Source of the DNA: Streptomyces sp. RPA4-2
GTDB lineage: Bacteria > Actinomycetota > Actinomycetes > Streptomycetales > Streptomycetaceae
DNA: 64,000 bases
Assembly: GCF_012273515.2 (NCBI RefSeq)
Contig: NZ_CP050975.2
Coordinates: forward strand, 5,456,001 to 5,520,000
Direction of reading: 5' to 3'
The translations under genes were made by a program, and so were the position numbers. Of the stretch, positions 50,481 to 57,825 are shown in pieces; position 1 is the stretch's first letter; every line of letters starts with the position of its first letter. The notes beneath the pieces are model-generated. The model was given only the letters and a program-made list of their open reading frames with translations, was not told where the DNA came from and made no database searches.

Positions 50481-50511
50481 GACGCCCCGGGCCTTGTCGG
50501 CCCGGGGCGCC
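50481..50511 (-). terminator. Attenuator (terminator) hairpin upstream of chorismate mutase
   Basis: On the minus strand GGCGCCCCGGGCC pairs with GGCCCGGGGCGTC over 13 positions including one G-U, with a 5-base loop. Bases TGCCGTTTCC follow. It lies between the leader peptide stop (50534) and the chorismate mutase start (50420), where a regulatory terminator is expected. Confidence 0.75.
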
Positions 50512-50533
50512 TGGGGAGTCGCTTGTCAGTTGC

Positions 50534-50605
50534 TCAAGCAGCACGACCATGGCAGCCGGTGGGCCGGTTGCCATAGGTAAACGCGAAGGTGTGATGCGTG
50601 AGCAT
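50534..50605 (-). CDS. Leader peptide with Phe/Phe/Tyr codons (attenuation leader)
   Basis: This is a 23-codon frame from ATG 50605 to TGA 50534, encoding MLTHHTFAFTYG and eleven further residues. It has two Phe codons and one Tyr codon within five positions, the amino acids made from the downstream enzyme's product. The ATG is 6 bases after a -10 box, so the message is probably leaderless, as seen for streptomycete amino acid leaders. The Tyr codon runs into an internal hairpin (50549-50574), followed by a terminator hairpin, giving the layout of a classic attenuator. The peptide itself needs no further function. Confidence 0.75.
   Translation of the reverse strand: MLTHHTFAFTYGNRPTGCHGRAA
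50549..50574 (-). promoter_or_regulatory. Pause/1:2 hairpin inside leader peptide gene
   Basis: On the RNA, ATGGCAACCGG pairs with CCGGCTGCCAT (10 pairs, one A/C mismatch, 4-base loop). Its 5' arm starts within the Tyr codon of the leader. A ribosome stalled at the Phe or Tyr codons would prevent it from forming. Confidence 0.65.
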
Positions 50606-50611
50606 GGGACC

Positions 50612-50640
50612 AGTATGCCCGCGCGTCCGGCACGGGCCAA
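50612..50640 (-). promoter_or_regulatory. Promoter of the leader peptide-chorismate mutase transcript
   Basis: On the minus strand TTGGCC (50640-50635), 17 bases, then CATACT (50617-50612) fits a vegetative promoter. The expected transcript start coincides with the leader ATG at 50605. Confidence 0.7.
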
Positions 50641-50680
50641 GCGGGTTCGGATCCTGAGACAGACGTCCGGGCCCGCATCT

Positions 50681-50822
50681 CCAGCCCGTCCGGCGTTCGA
50701 GGACGAGCGCTTCGGGCGATGCGGGGGTCCAGGGGCGCAGCGCCCCTGGCGAGGGTCTCGGGGCGGAGCCCCGGGATGATGGGGGTCCCCCCTGCTCGAG
50801 CGAAGCCGAGAGCTTGGGGGAG
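50681..50822. repeat. Composite of dispersed Streptomyces intergenic repeats
   Basis: CCAGCCCGTCCGGCGTTCGA (also at 16862) is followed by the GGGGTCCAGGGGCGCAGCGC hairpin and by a GGGGGTCCCCCC, CTCGAGCGAAGCCGAGAG and TTGGGGGAGG block. These modules recur across Streptomyces chromosomes. They fill most of the gap between the chorismate mutase leader promoter and guaA. Confidence 0.75.
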
Positions 50823-50923
50823 GGTAGGGGCGGCGGGGGCGAAGACGGCGGGACGGCACCCCCACGCACACCCCCGGTAGACTCGACACCCCACACCCCC
50901 TGCTCACCGCCGGAAGGCAAACC

Positions 50924-52504
50924 GTGCCAGAAGCGTCCCCCGCCGCCCCCGACACCGTCCTGGTCGTCGACTTCGGTGCGCAGTACGCCCAGCTCATCGC
51001 CCGTCGCGTCCGCGAGGCCCGGGTCTACAGCGAGATCGTGCCGAGCACCATGCCGGTCCAGGAGATGCTCGCCAAGAACCCGGCGGCGATCATCCTCTCC
51101 GGAGGCCCCTCGTCGGTGTACGCCGAGAGCGCCCCCCGCCTCGACCGCGAGCTCTTCGAGGCCGGCGTCCCCGTCTTCGGCATGTGCTACGGCTTCCAGC
51201 TGATGGCGACGGCCCTCGGCGGCACCGTCGACAACACGGGCGCCCGCGAGTACGGCCGTACGCCCCTGCATGTCTCGAAGTCGGGCTCCACCCTGTTCGA
51301 GGGCACCCCGGACGAGCAGTCGGTGTGGATGTCGCACGGCGACGCGTGCAGCGCCGCCCCCGAGGGCTTCACGGTGACGGCCTCCACGGACGTCGTCCCG
51401 GTCGCGGCCTTCGAGAACGACGAGAAGAAGCTCTACGGCGTCCAGTACCACCCCGAGGTCATGCACTCCACGCACGGCCAGCAGGTGCTGGAGCACTTCC
51501 TGTACCGCGGTGCCGGCCTCAAGCCGGACTGGACGACCGGCAACGTCATCGAGGAGCAGGTCGCCCTCATCCGCGAGCAGGTCGGCACCAAGCGCGCCAT
51601 CTGCGGTCTGTCCGGCGGTGTGGACTCGGCCGTCGCCGCCGCCCTCGTGCAGAAGGCCATCGGCTCCCAGCTGACCTGCGTGTACGTCGACCACGGTCTG
51701 ATGCGCAAGGGCGAGACGGAGCAGGTCGAGAAGGACTTCGTGGCCGCGACCGGCGTGCAGCTGAAGGTCGTGGACGCGCAGGAGCGGTTCCTCGACGCGC
51801 TCAAGGGTGTCTCGGACCCCGAGGAGAAGCGGAAGATCATCGGCCGGGAGTTCATCCGGGTCTTCGAGCAGGCCCAGGCGGACATCATCGCCGAGGCCGC
51901 GGAGGGCGAGGACGTCGCCTTCCTGGTGCAGGGCACCCTCTACCCGGACGTGGTCGAGTCCGGTGGCGGCACCGGCACCGCCAACATCAAGTCCCACCAC
52001 AACGTGGGCGGCCTCCCCGAGGACCTCGAGTTCGAGCTCGTCGAGCCGCTGCGCAAGCTGTTCAAGGACGAGGTCCGGATGGTCGGGCAGGAGCTCGGCC
52101 TGCCGGACGAGATCGTCCAGCGCCAGCCCTTCCCGGGTCCCGGCCTCGGCATCCGTATCGTCGGCGAGGTCACCAAGGACCGCCTCGACCTGCTGCGCGA
52201 CGCCGACGCCATCGCCCGCGAGGAGCTGACGGCGGCCGGCCTCGACCGCGACATCTGGCAGTGCCCGGTGGTCCTGCTCGCCGATGTCCGCAGCGTGGGC
52301 GTCCAGGGCGACGGCCGTACGTACGGCCACCCGATCGTGCTCCGCCCGGTGTCGAGCGAGGACGCGATGACGGCCGACTGGTCGCGCCTGCCGTACGACG
52401 TCCTCGCGAAGATCTCGACCCGGATCACGAACGAGGTCGCCGACGTCAACCGCGTCGTCCTCGACGTGACGAGCAAGCCCCCGGGCACGATCGAGTGGGA
52501 GTAG
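50924..52504 (+). CDS. guaA: GMP synthase (glutamine-hydrolysing)
   Basis: GuaA aminates XMP to GMP with glutamine and ATP, completing the pathway begun by guaB at 24.8 kb. The 526-residue protein has the class I glutaminase triad C88 (GMCYGFQ), H177 and E179 (YHPEV), the ATP pyrophosphatase P-loop SGGVDS (231-236) and the C-terminal dimer domain ending [12 protein letters not shown] 50924 follows GGAAGG. TAGACT at 50878-50883 could be its -10 box. Confidence 0.97.
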   Translation: MPEASPAAPDTVLVVDFGAQYAQLIARRVREARVYSEIVPSTMPVQEMLAKNPAAIILSGGPSSVYAESAPRLDRELFEAGVPVFGMCYGFQLMATALGGTVDNTGAREYGRTPLHVSKSGSTLFEGTPDEQSVWMSHGDACSAAPEGFTVTASTDVVPVAAFENDEKKLYGVQYHPEVMHSTHGQQVLEHFLYRGAGLKPDWTTGNVIEEQVALIREQVGTKRAICGLSGGVDSAVAAALVQKAIGSQLTCVYVDHGLMRKGETEQVEKDFVAATGVQLKVVDAQERFLDALKGVSDPEEKRKIIGREFIRVFEQAQADIIAEAAEGEDVAFLVQGTLYPDVVESGGGTGTANIKSHHNVGGLPEDLEFELVEPLRKLFKDEVRMVGQELGLPDEIVQRQPFPGPGLGIRIVGEVTKDRLDLLRDADAIAREELTAAGLDRDIWQCPVVLLADVRSVGVQGDGRTYGHPIVLRPVSSEDAMTADWSRLPYDVLAKISTRITNEVADVNRVVLDVTSKPPGTIEWE

Positions 52505-52513
52505 CCCCTCCCG

Positions 52514-52990
52514 TCAGGTCCGTTTGAGAGTCCGCACCGGCTCTCCGGGCTTCCAGACCTGGACGACCAGATACGTGTCGTCCTCGACGAAGGTCCGTAC
52601 GACCTCCGTCAGCTCGGTGCGGAAGAGGTGGAACGGCTCCGGCGGTTCCACCTCTTCCACGTACGCCCGTTTCGCGTCGCCGTCGGTGACCTCCACCGCC
52701 CGGCCGCTGATCCGTACGTCGCCGCCGCCCATCGCGGTGCCCGGCCCCGGGTTCGCCTGGAGCGTGAAGCGCGGGTCGCGGCGCAGGTCGAGTGCCTTGA
52801 GCGAGTCCGGCATCATGCCGAGCCACAGCTCGCCGAGCAGGAAGCGCACCTCGATGCCGCTGGTGCGGGGTGCGCCGTCCTTGCGGAGGGTCGCGAGGAC
52901 ATGGTGGGTGAACGCTGCGAAACGCTCCTCGGCCGGCCCGGCGAGTTCGGGTGCGGAGACGGTGAAGGCGGCCCAGTTCGTACGACTCAT
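52514..52990 (-). CDS. Pyridoxamine 5'-phosphate oxidase-fold (PPOX) family protein
   Basis: This 158-residue split beta-barrel protein is probably a flavin- or F420-binding oxidoreductase or sequestering protein rather than true PNPOx. Indicative stretches are HHVLATLRKDGAPRTSGIEVRF, LKALDLRRDPRFTLQANPG and DVRISGRAVEVTDGDAKRAYVE in outline. Start ATG 52990 (MSRTNWAAF) follows GGGAG. The longer frame upstream is not supported. It is convergent with guaA, 9 bases apart. Confidence 0.85.
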   Translation of the reverse strand: MSRTNWAAFTVSAPELAGPAEERFAAFTHHVLATLRKDGAPRTSGIEVRFLLGELWLGMMPDSLKALDLRRDPRFTLQANPGPGTAMGGGDVRISGRAVEVTDGDAKRAYVEEVEPPEPFHLFRTELTEVVRTFVEDDTYLVVQVWKPGEPVRTLKRT

Positions 52991-53191
52991 GCAGGGAGTC
53001 TCGCGCCGATACCCGACATCTTCTGTCAGGTATGGAGGAGGTTCTCTGCCCCCCGTGAAACCGGCCGCACGGCTCCCCCATGACACTCCCGCGTAACGGT
53101 TGCGCACTCTCTTCACCGAACGGCCCTGTTCTCCTACGGCGCCCGGAGGTAACTTCCGGTCCGTATCGGACACGCCAGTGCTGGAGGACAT

Positions 53192-53986
53192 ATGCAAGGG
53201 CCCACGCCGCCCCTGCCCCTACCGACCGACCAGCTCCAGTTCGCCATGCCGCCGATGTACGACTCGCCGGACGACGAGCGACGCCACCGCAAGGAGCGGC
53301 TGGCCGGAGCGCTGCGTATCTTCGGGCGGCTCGGATTCGAGGACGGGGTCTCCGGCCACATCACCGCGCGCGACCCGGAGTACAGCGACTGCTTCTGGGT
53401 GAACCCCTTCGGGATGCCCTTCAAGCACGTCACCGTGAGCGATCTGGTCATGGCCAACCAGGACGGGCAGGTGGTCGAGGGCCGCTACCACGTGAACCAG
53501 GCGGCGTTCACCGTGCACGCCCAGGTCCACGCCGCCCGCCCCGACGTCGTCGCCGTCGCCCACTGCCACTCGGTGCACGGCCGCGCGCTCTCCGCCCTCG
53601 GCGACCTCCTCGACCCGATCAGCCAGGAGAGCTGTGCCTTCTACGAGGACCACGCGCTCTACGACACCTACAGCGGTGTCGCCGTGGACACCGAGGAGGG
53701 CCGCCGGATCGCCGGCGCGCTCGGTACCCACAAGGCCCTGGTGCTGCGCAACCACGGACTGCTCACCGTCGGCGACTCGGTGGACGCGGCGGCCTGGTGG
53801 TTCCTGTCGATGGAACGCTCCAGCCAGGTCCAGCTCACCGCGCAGGCCGCAGGACGCCCGGTCCTCATCGACCACAAGCAGGCGGTCGCGACCCGGGAGC
53901 AGCTCGGGGGCGACCTGGTGGCGTGGATCAACTACCAGCCCCTGTGGCAGGACATCAGCAGGAGCGAGCCGGATCTCCTCAGCTGA
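53192..53986 (+). CDS. Class II aldolase/adducin-family protein
   Basis: This 264-residue protein has the zinc-dependent class II aldolase fold used by fuculose-phosphate aldolase and relatives. The metal ligands are H124 and H126 in VAHCHSVHG and H188 in LRNHGLLTVG, with SGHITARDP as the phosphate/substrate loop. The N-terminal extension (PPLPLPTDQLQFAMPPMYD) is typical of the adducin-like actinobacterial group. The substrate is unknown. ATG 53192 follows GGAGG. The end overlaps the convergent DUF4429 gene by 8 bases. Confidence 0.9.
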   Translation: MQGPTPPLPLPTDQLQFAMPPMYDSPDDERRHRKERLAGALRIFGRLGFEDGVSGHITARDPEYSDCFWVNPFGMPFKHVTVSDLVMANQDGQVVEGRYHVNQAAFTVHAQVHAARPDVVAVAHCHSVHGRALSALGDLLDPISQESCAFYEDHALYDTYSGVAVDTEEGRRIAGALGTHKALVLRNHGLLTVGDSVDAAAWWFLSMERSSQVQLTAQAAGRPVLIDHKQAVATREQLGGDLVAWINYQPLWQDISRSEPDLLS

Positions 53987-54872
53987 AGCCCTTCAGGACC
54001 GCCGCCTTCGTCGCCGCGAACTCCTCGTCCGTGAGCACCCCGTCCCGGTGCAGCTCGCCCAGCTCACGCAGCCGGCGCAGGAGTACGTCGTGATGGTCGG
54101 CCTGGGCCGGTACCCGCACGGCGGCGGGCGGCTGCGGGGGCCGGTCGGTGAACTCGCCGGCCCGGACCGACGGATGGGGCAGCCGGGCCGTCACCGCGGC
54201 GGCGACGAGTGCCGTGAGCAGGTCACGGCGTGCGCTGCCCCACAGGTCGAGCGCGAACGGATCCTTTTCGGGCGGCAGTTTGGAGAACACGGTCTCGCGC
54301 GTGACGAAGCGCAGGAACCCGTCCTCGTAGCCGGAGTTGGGCAGCCATTCCACCTGCACCAGGTCACCGACGGCGATGATCCGCGGGCCCGTCGCGCGCT
54401 TGACCCGGTCGGAGGTGTCCGCCCAGTCGATGCGCAGCCGCGCGCCGTCGAAGGAGACCGTGCCGTCGCTGGACCGCACGGAGACGGGCACCGGCGGCCC
54501 CGCGAGCAGATAGCTCTTCGCCGGTTCCTTGGGGACCTGGTCCAGGAGCAGCGCGCGGCGGATCTCCTCGGCGACGTACTCGGCGACCCCGGAGCGGTCG
54601 ACGTCGACCGACAGCCGGTACGGATCGGCCGCGTCCGGAAGCCGTCCCCCGGTCGCCTGGAGCAGCGGATCGGCTCCTTCGCGCAGCCTCAGCCGCAGCC
54701 GGCCGCGCTTGCGTTCCGGTTCGTGGACGATGCCGGACACCGCTTCCAGGGGAACCGTGATCTCCCCGTAGGTCTGCCGGAACAAGGGCACGGAACGGTG
54801 CAGCCCCGGCGTGATCCTGACCGTGCTGCCGTCGAAGGCCCAGGTCCCGTCGCGCTGGATGATCTCGGCCAT
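53979..54872 (-). CDS. DUF4429 protein with C-terminal SHOCT domain
   Basis: This 297-residue protein has two copies of a small beta domain (GTWAFDGSTVRITPGLHRSV and GTVSFDGARLRIDWAD), as in DUF4429. A Pro-rich linker follows, then a C-terminal SHOCT helix pair, LRELGELHRDGVLTDEEFAATKAAVL in outline. SHOCT domains often mediate oligomerisation or membrane association. It is related to the TgrL-type Streptomyces proteins, whose function is unclear. Start ATG 54872. It diverges from the repeat-rich region at 54983-55080. Confidence 0.88.
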   Translation of the reverse strand: MAEIIQRDGTWAFDGSTVRITPGLHRSVPLFRQTYGEITVPLEAVSGIVHEPERKRGRLRLRLREGADPLLQATGGRLPDAADPYRLSVDVDRSGVAEYVAEEIRRALLLDQVPKEPAKSYLLAGPPVPVSVRSSDGTVSFDGARLRIDWADTSDRVKRATGPRIIAVGDLVQVEWLPNSGYEDGFLRFVTRETVFSKLPPEKDPFALDLWGSARRDLLTALVAAAVTARLPHPSVRAGEFTDRPPQPPAAVRVPAQADHHDVLLRRLRELGELHRDGVLTDEEFAATKAAVLKGFS

Positions 54873-54982
54873 GGGGGAATTCTCGCAGCCGGGTCAACAC
54901 GGGGTCGGGCACTTCACCCGCGCTGACCAGACCTGCCGGACGCGGGCGCTGTTGCGTACGGCACAATTCGCTGTCATCGCGG

Positions 54983-55080
54983 GGCAGTTGTAAGGCAGTT
55001 GTACGGAAGTCAGGCGTGCGGGGGCGTACGGAGACGTACGACCCCGCACGAGGACGTACGCAGGCGTACGCAGACGTACG
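54983..55080. repeat. Phased repeat array: GGCAGTTGTA x2 then seven 10-bp CGTACG units
   Basis: GGCAGTTGTA occurs at 54983 and 54994 (11-base period). From 55011 to 55080 come seven consecutive 10-base units of consensus NRGRCGTACG. Five have the exact palindrome CGTACG, and the first and fourth diverge (CGTGCG, CGCACG). The 10-base period is not a multiple of three and lies ahead of the chosen start of the next gene, so it is unlikely to be a coding repeat. Confidence 0.85.
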
Positions 55081-55129
55081 AGGATCTGGCCGCACGGGAG
55101 TTCCCGGTGCGGGGAAGGCGGCAACGGGC

Positions 55130-56443
55130 GTGGCGGTGCAGGAGGCGAGACACGGCGCGGAGCGCGGTGCGGGGCGCGGTGGCGGGCTCGGCGCCGGGCA
55201 GGGCGCGCATGGTGGCGGCTGCACCTGCGGGGACTGCCCGCACGGGGCGCGTGAGGGACACCGGCGGGCCGTCGCCGCGTTCCTCGCCAAGCGCGACGAA
55301 CTGGCGTCGGGACAGGGCCTGCCGGCCGCCGTCGCCCACTCGGCGTCCGCGTCCCGGCAGTGGGTCTCGGACGAACTCACCCAGTCCGCCGACCTCGTCG
55401 CGGAACGCGGGCGCGTCGACGGCGAGGCCTGGCTGGGGCGACTGTGGCGGCGTACGGCGTTCGCGGTGTGGGGAACCGTCGTGGCGCTGCTGGTGGTGCA
55501 GGCGCTCACCGCTATCGGCGCGGGGTGGTCGGCGGCGCGGACGGCGGGGCTGGTCGCCGCCGTCGTGGTGGCCGGCCTGCTGACCGGCGCGGGCTATCTG
55601 CACCGGGCGCGCGGCGGTGCCCTCGCGCCGGTCATCGGCGAGGACAACCGTCTCTCCACCTCGCGTGCGATGGCCGCCGGGTGGGTGCTGTTCGTGGTGT
55701 ACGCGGTGCTCGTCCTGGTGGGTCAGCTGGCGGCGGCCTCCGCCCACGGCAGGCGCGACGACCTGATCGCCGGGCTCGAACTCGCCCGGGGCGCCGGTGT
55801 CGTGACCGTCGTCGCGGTGGTGTGCGGGATCGCGGTGCTGGTACGCCGCGTGGTGGGCGTGCGGGTCCTCGGGCAACGGCTGCAGAAGGTACGGGCCGAC
55901 CGGCCGCGTGCCGCCGACCTCCTCACGGACGACTCGGGCAAGGGCGGCTTCGCCGACATCCAGTACGTCGTCATCGGCGCCGTCGCGCTGGTCTTCGCCG
56001 CGGTACGGCTCGCCCGGCGGCCGGAACAGCTGCCCGACCTGCCCTGGGGCCTGGCGGTGCTCGTCCTGGTCTCGGCCGCCACCTACCTCTCCGGCAAGTA
56101 CGCCGAGGGCGGCCGGCCCGTGATCCTCTCCGTCGTCCGTTCCCGCGAGGCCGGTGACCTCGACGCCCCGATCCGCACCGGGGACGACATCGAGATCCGG
56201 GGGGCCGGTTTCGTCCCTCCGGGCGCGCAGACCGCGGACCGGCTCTCCCGCATGGTCGTCCGGATCGGCGCGGTCCATGTGCACGTACCGCTGGTCCCGG
56301 TGCCGGGCGGCTTCAGCAATCCCACGGACGCCGTGCTCACCGTGCCGGTACCGGTCGACGTGGAGCCGGGACGGGTGGAGGTCCAGGTGGTGACCGCGGC
56401 CGGTGTGGAGACCAACCGGTGTGTGATCGACGTGACGGACTGA
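55130..56443 (+). CDS. Polytopic membrane protein of unknown function (437 aa)
   Basis: The N-terminal 50 residues are Gly/Ala-rich with a cysteine pair motif, CTCGDCPHG. A soluble helical segment follows, then about six membrane helices (AVWGTVVALLVVQALTAIG, AAVVVAGLLTGAG, AMAAGWVLFVVYAVLVLVGQ, ...). A C-terminal IPT/Ig-like beta domain (DDIEIRGAGFVPPGAQTADR, VTAAGVETNRCVIDV) is probably outside the cell. I do not recognise the family. Start GTG 55130 is preferred because the earlier in-frame GTG 55016 would translate the phased DNA repeats. The stop lies in an 8-bp tandem repeat. Confidence 0.75.
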   Translation: MAVQEARHGAERGAGRGGGLGAGQGAHGGGCTCGDCPHGAREGHRRAVAAFLAKRDELASGQGLPAAVAHSASASRQWVSDELTQSADLVAERGRVDGEAWLGRLWRRTAFAVWGTVVALLVVQALTAIGAGWSAARTAGLVAAVVVAGLLTGAGYLHRARGGALAPVIGEDNRLSTSRAMAAGWVLFVVYAVLVLVGQLAAASAHGRRDDLIAGLELARGAGVVTVVAVVCGIAVLVRRVVGVRVLGQRLQKVRADRPRAADLLTDDSGKGGFADIQYVVIGAVALVFAAVRLARRPEQLPDLPWGLAVLVLVSAATYLSGKYAEGGRPVILSVVRSREAGDLDAPIRTGDDIEIRGAGFVPPGAQTADRLSRMVVRIGAVHVHVPLVPVPGGFSNPTDAVLTVPVPVDVEPGRVEVQVVTAAGVETNRCVIDVTD

Positions 56444-56487
56444 CGGACTGACGGACTGACGGTCTGAGGGGCTGACGGTCTGAGGGA
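56433..56487. repeat. 8-bp tandem repeat TGACGGAC at a gene stop
   Basis: Seven adjacent 8-base units (TGACGGAC three times, then TGACGGTC, TGAGGGGC, TGACGGTC, TGAGGGAC) start inside the last codons of the membrane protein gene and run into the 307-base gap. Every unit contains TGA, so any slippage keeps a stop codon. The rest of the gap to 56750 shows no gene. Confidence 0.85.
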
Positions 56488-56750
56488 CGAGCGGGGACGA
56501 GGGTCCAGGACTGAGGAGTGACGGGCTGGGGCGCGTGATACCGGTGTGCTGCCGGGCCGCGTCACCGGTTCGGCGGTGGCGGGCCGAGGCGGAATCCCTG
56601 CCCGGCCGGCCCGGCACTTTGCGGCCGTGAGGCGGCCGAGATGTGCCTCCGGGCAAGAAAACCGCTCCCGGGCATTGAGCGGGGACCCGCTCTCGTACGT
56701 ATGGTCTGTTGAGGGGTCAACGGAATACGGGTGAGAGGCGGCGGAGAGCG

Positions 56751-57290
56751 ATGACTCACGGTATGCGAACGGATACCCAGAGCTCCTATGTCGATGGCGG
56801 CGGGAGGGACGGGTGGCGCGAGACGGCCACGCGCTACGCCCTGTTGCCCCTGCGTATCTTCCTCGGCGTCACATTCATCTACGCGGGGATCGACAAGCTC
56901 ACCAACAGCGCCTTCCTCTCCGCCTCCGGCACGGGCTCGATCGGGGCCATGATGCACGGGGTGCGTGACTCCTCGGCGATCCCGGCCCTGGTCGACCTCG
57001 CGCTGAAGAGCCCCGTCGGCTTCGGCTACGCCATCGCCCTGGGTGAACTGGCCGTCGGCATCGGCACCCTCATCGGACTGCTGGCCCGCCTCGCGGCCTT
57101 CGGCGGCGCGCTGATCTCCCTCAGCCTGTGGCTGACGGTCAGCTGGGCCTCCGACCCGTATTACTACGGCAACGACCTCGCCTACCTGATGGCCTGGCTG
57201 CCCTTGGTCCTCGCGGGCGCCTCGGTCTTCTCGCTCGACGCGGTCTGGCGCGCGCGACGCAGGCAAGGAACCGGGGAGTACCGCTACTAG
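56751..57290 (+). CDS. DoxX-family membrane protein
   Basis: This 179-residue protein has four membrane helices: LLPLRIFLGVTFIYAGIDKL, FGYAIALGELAVGIGTLIGLL in outline, AAFGGALISLSLWLTVSWAS and LAYLMAWLPLVLAGASVFSL. The motif FIYAGIDKL near helix 1 and the GELAVG helix are DoxX/TQO small subunit-like features. The family is linked to thiosulfate:quinone or redox stress complexes, but the role here is unknown. ATG 56751 follows GGAGAG. A long inverted repeat begins 7 bases after its stop. Confidence 0.88.
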   Translation: MTHGMRTDTQSSYVDGGGRDGWRETATRYALLPLRIFLGVTFIYAGIDKLTNSAFLSASGTGSIGAMMHGVRDSSAIPALVDLALKSPVGFGYAIALGELAVGIGTLIGLLARLAAFGGALISLSLWLTVSWASDPYYYGNDLAYLMAWLPLVLAGASVFSLDAVWRARRRQGTGEYRY

Positions 57291-57297
57291 GACGTGT

Positions 57298-57395
57298 GGC
57301 GAAAGTCCCGTCCGCCTCGCGACGCCTGGCACGCCGAGAGCACGCACCAGACGCCGCGAGGCACGCTCTCCGGGCGGACGACGGGACTTTCCGCC
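57298..57395. other. Long nested inverted repeat, candidate structured element
   Basis: Outer arms: GGCGAAAGTCCCGTCCGCC (57298-57316) matches the complement of 57372-57395 apart from two bulges. Inner arms: CTCGCGACGCCTGG (57316-57329) pairs with CCAGACGCCGCGAG (57347-57360) with two mismatches that stay G-U-compatible on one strand. Loop bases GAGAGC (57336-57341) complement GCTCTC (57365-57370), allowing a pseudoknot-like contact. It may be a terminator for doxX, a structured RNA or a miniature element. Confidence 0.65.
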
Positions 57396-57564
57396 CTCGG
57401 CGCGTTCCCGCTGCCGGCCGCCCGCGCGCCCGGCCCAACCGGCCCCACGGGCCCCCGTACGCGGGTCCGCCCACCACGGACCACCGCACACCTGCCGGAC
57501 CGCGAGGCCGAGGCGCGAGCGCCGAAGGCCGAGCGGTCCGTTCGTGTGCTGTGCCCCGGCCCGG

Positions 57565-57825
57565 TCAGCCCGGCACGTTCGAGCCCCCGGGGCCTCCGTT
57601 CGCCGCCCCCGCGGCCGCCCGCCGTGAGCCCGCCCGCCGTCGCCGTACGCCGTGGGTCAGCACCGCCGCCGCTCCGGCCAGGCAGAGGCCGCCGGTGAGG
57701 AGGGGGATGATCACGAACCACGGGGTGTCCCACCAGCCGCCCGCGTCACCGGCGTACACGACGCCCGCGGTGGTGAGGAAGAGGCCCGCGACCAGCTTTC
57801 CCGGCTGGAACTCATGACGTGCCAC
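57565..57825 (-). CDS. Small membrane protein (86 aa) coupled to the PspC gene
   Basis: This 86-residue protein has two membrane helices (LVAGLFLTTAGVVYAG and WFVIIPLLTGGLCLAGAAAVL) and a basic C-terminal tail (VRRRRAGSRRAA). GTG 57825 overlaps the end of the PspC/LiaF-like gene by 14 bases, so it belongs to the same envelope-related operon. Homologues accompany PspC genes in Streptomyces. I know no biochemical role. The remaining stretch toward doxX is convergent and without further genes. Confidence 0.8.
   Translation of the reverse strand: MARHEFQPGKLVAGLFLTTAGVVYAGDAGGWWDTPWFVIIPLLTGGLCLAGAAAVLTHGVRRRRAGSRRAAAGAANGGPGGSNVPG

Noticed and set aside
55011..55080. CRISPR-like array
   Set aside because: The repeat unit is 10 bases with no spacers and there are no cas genes. 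It is a simple phased array.
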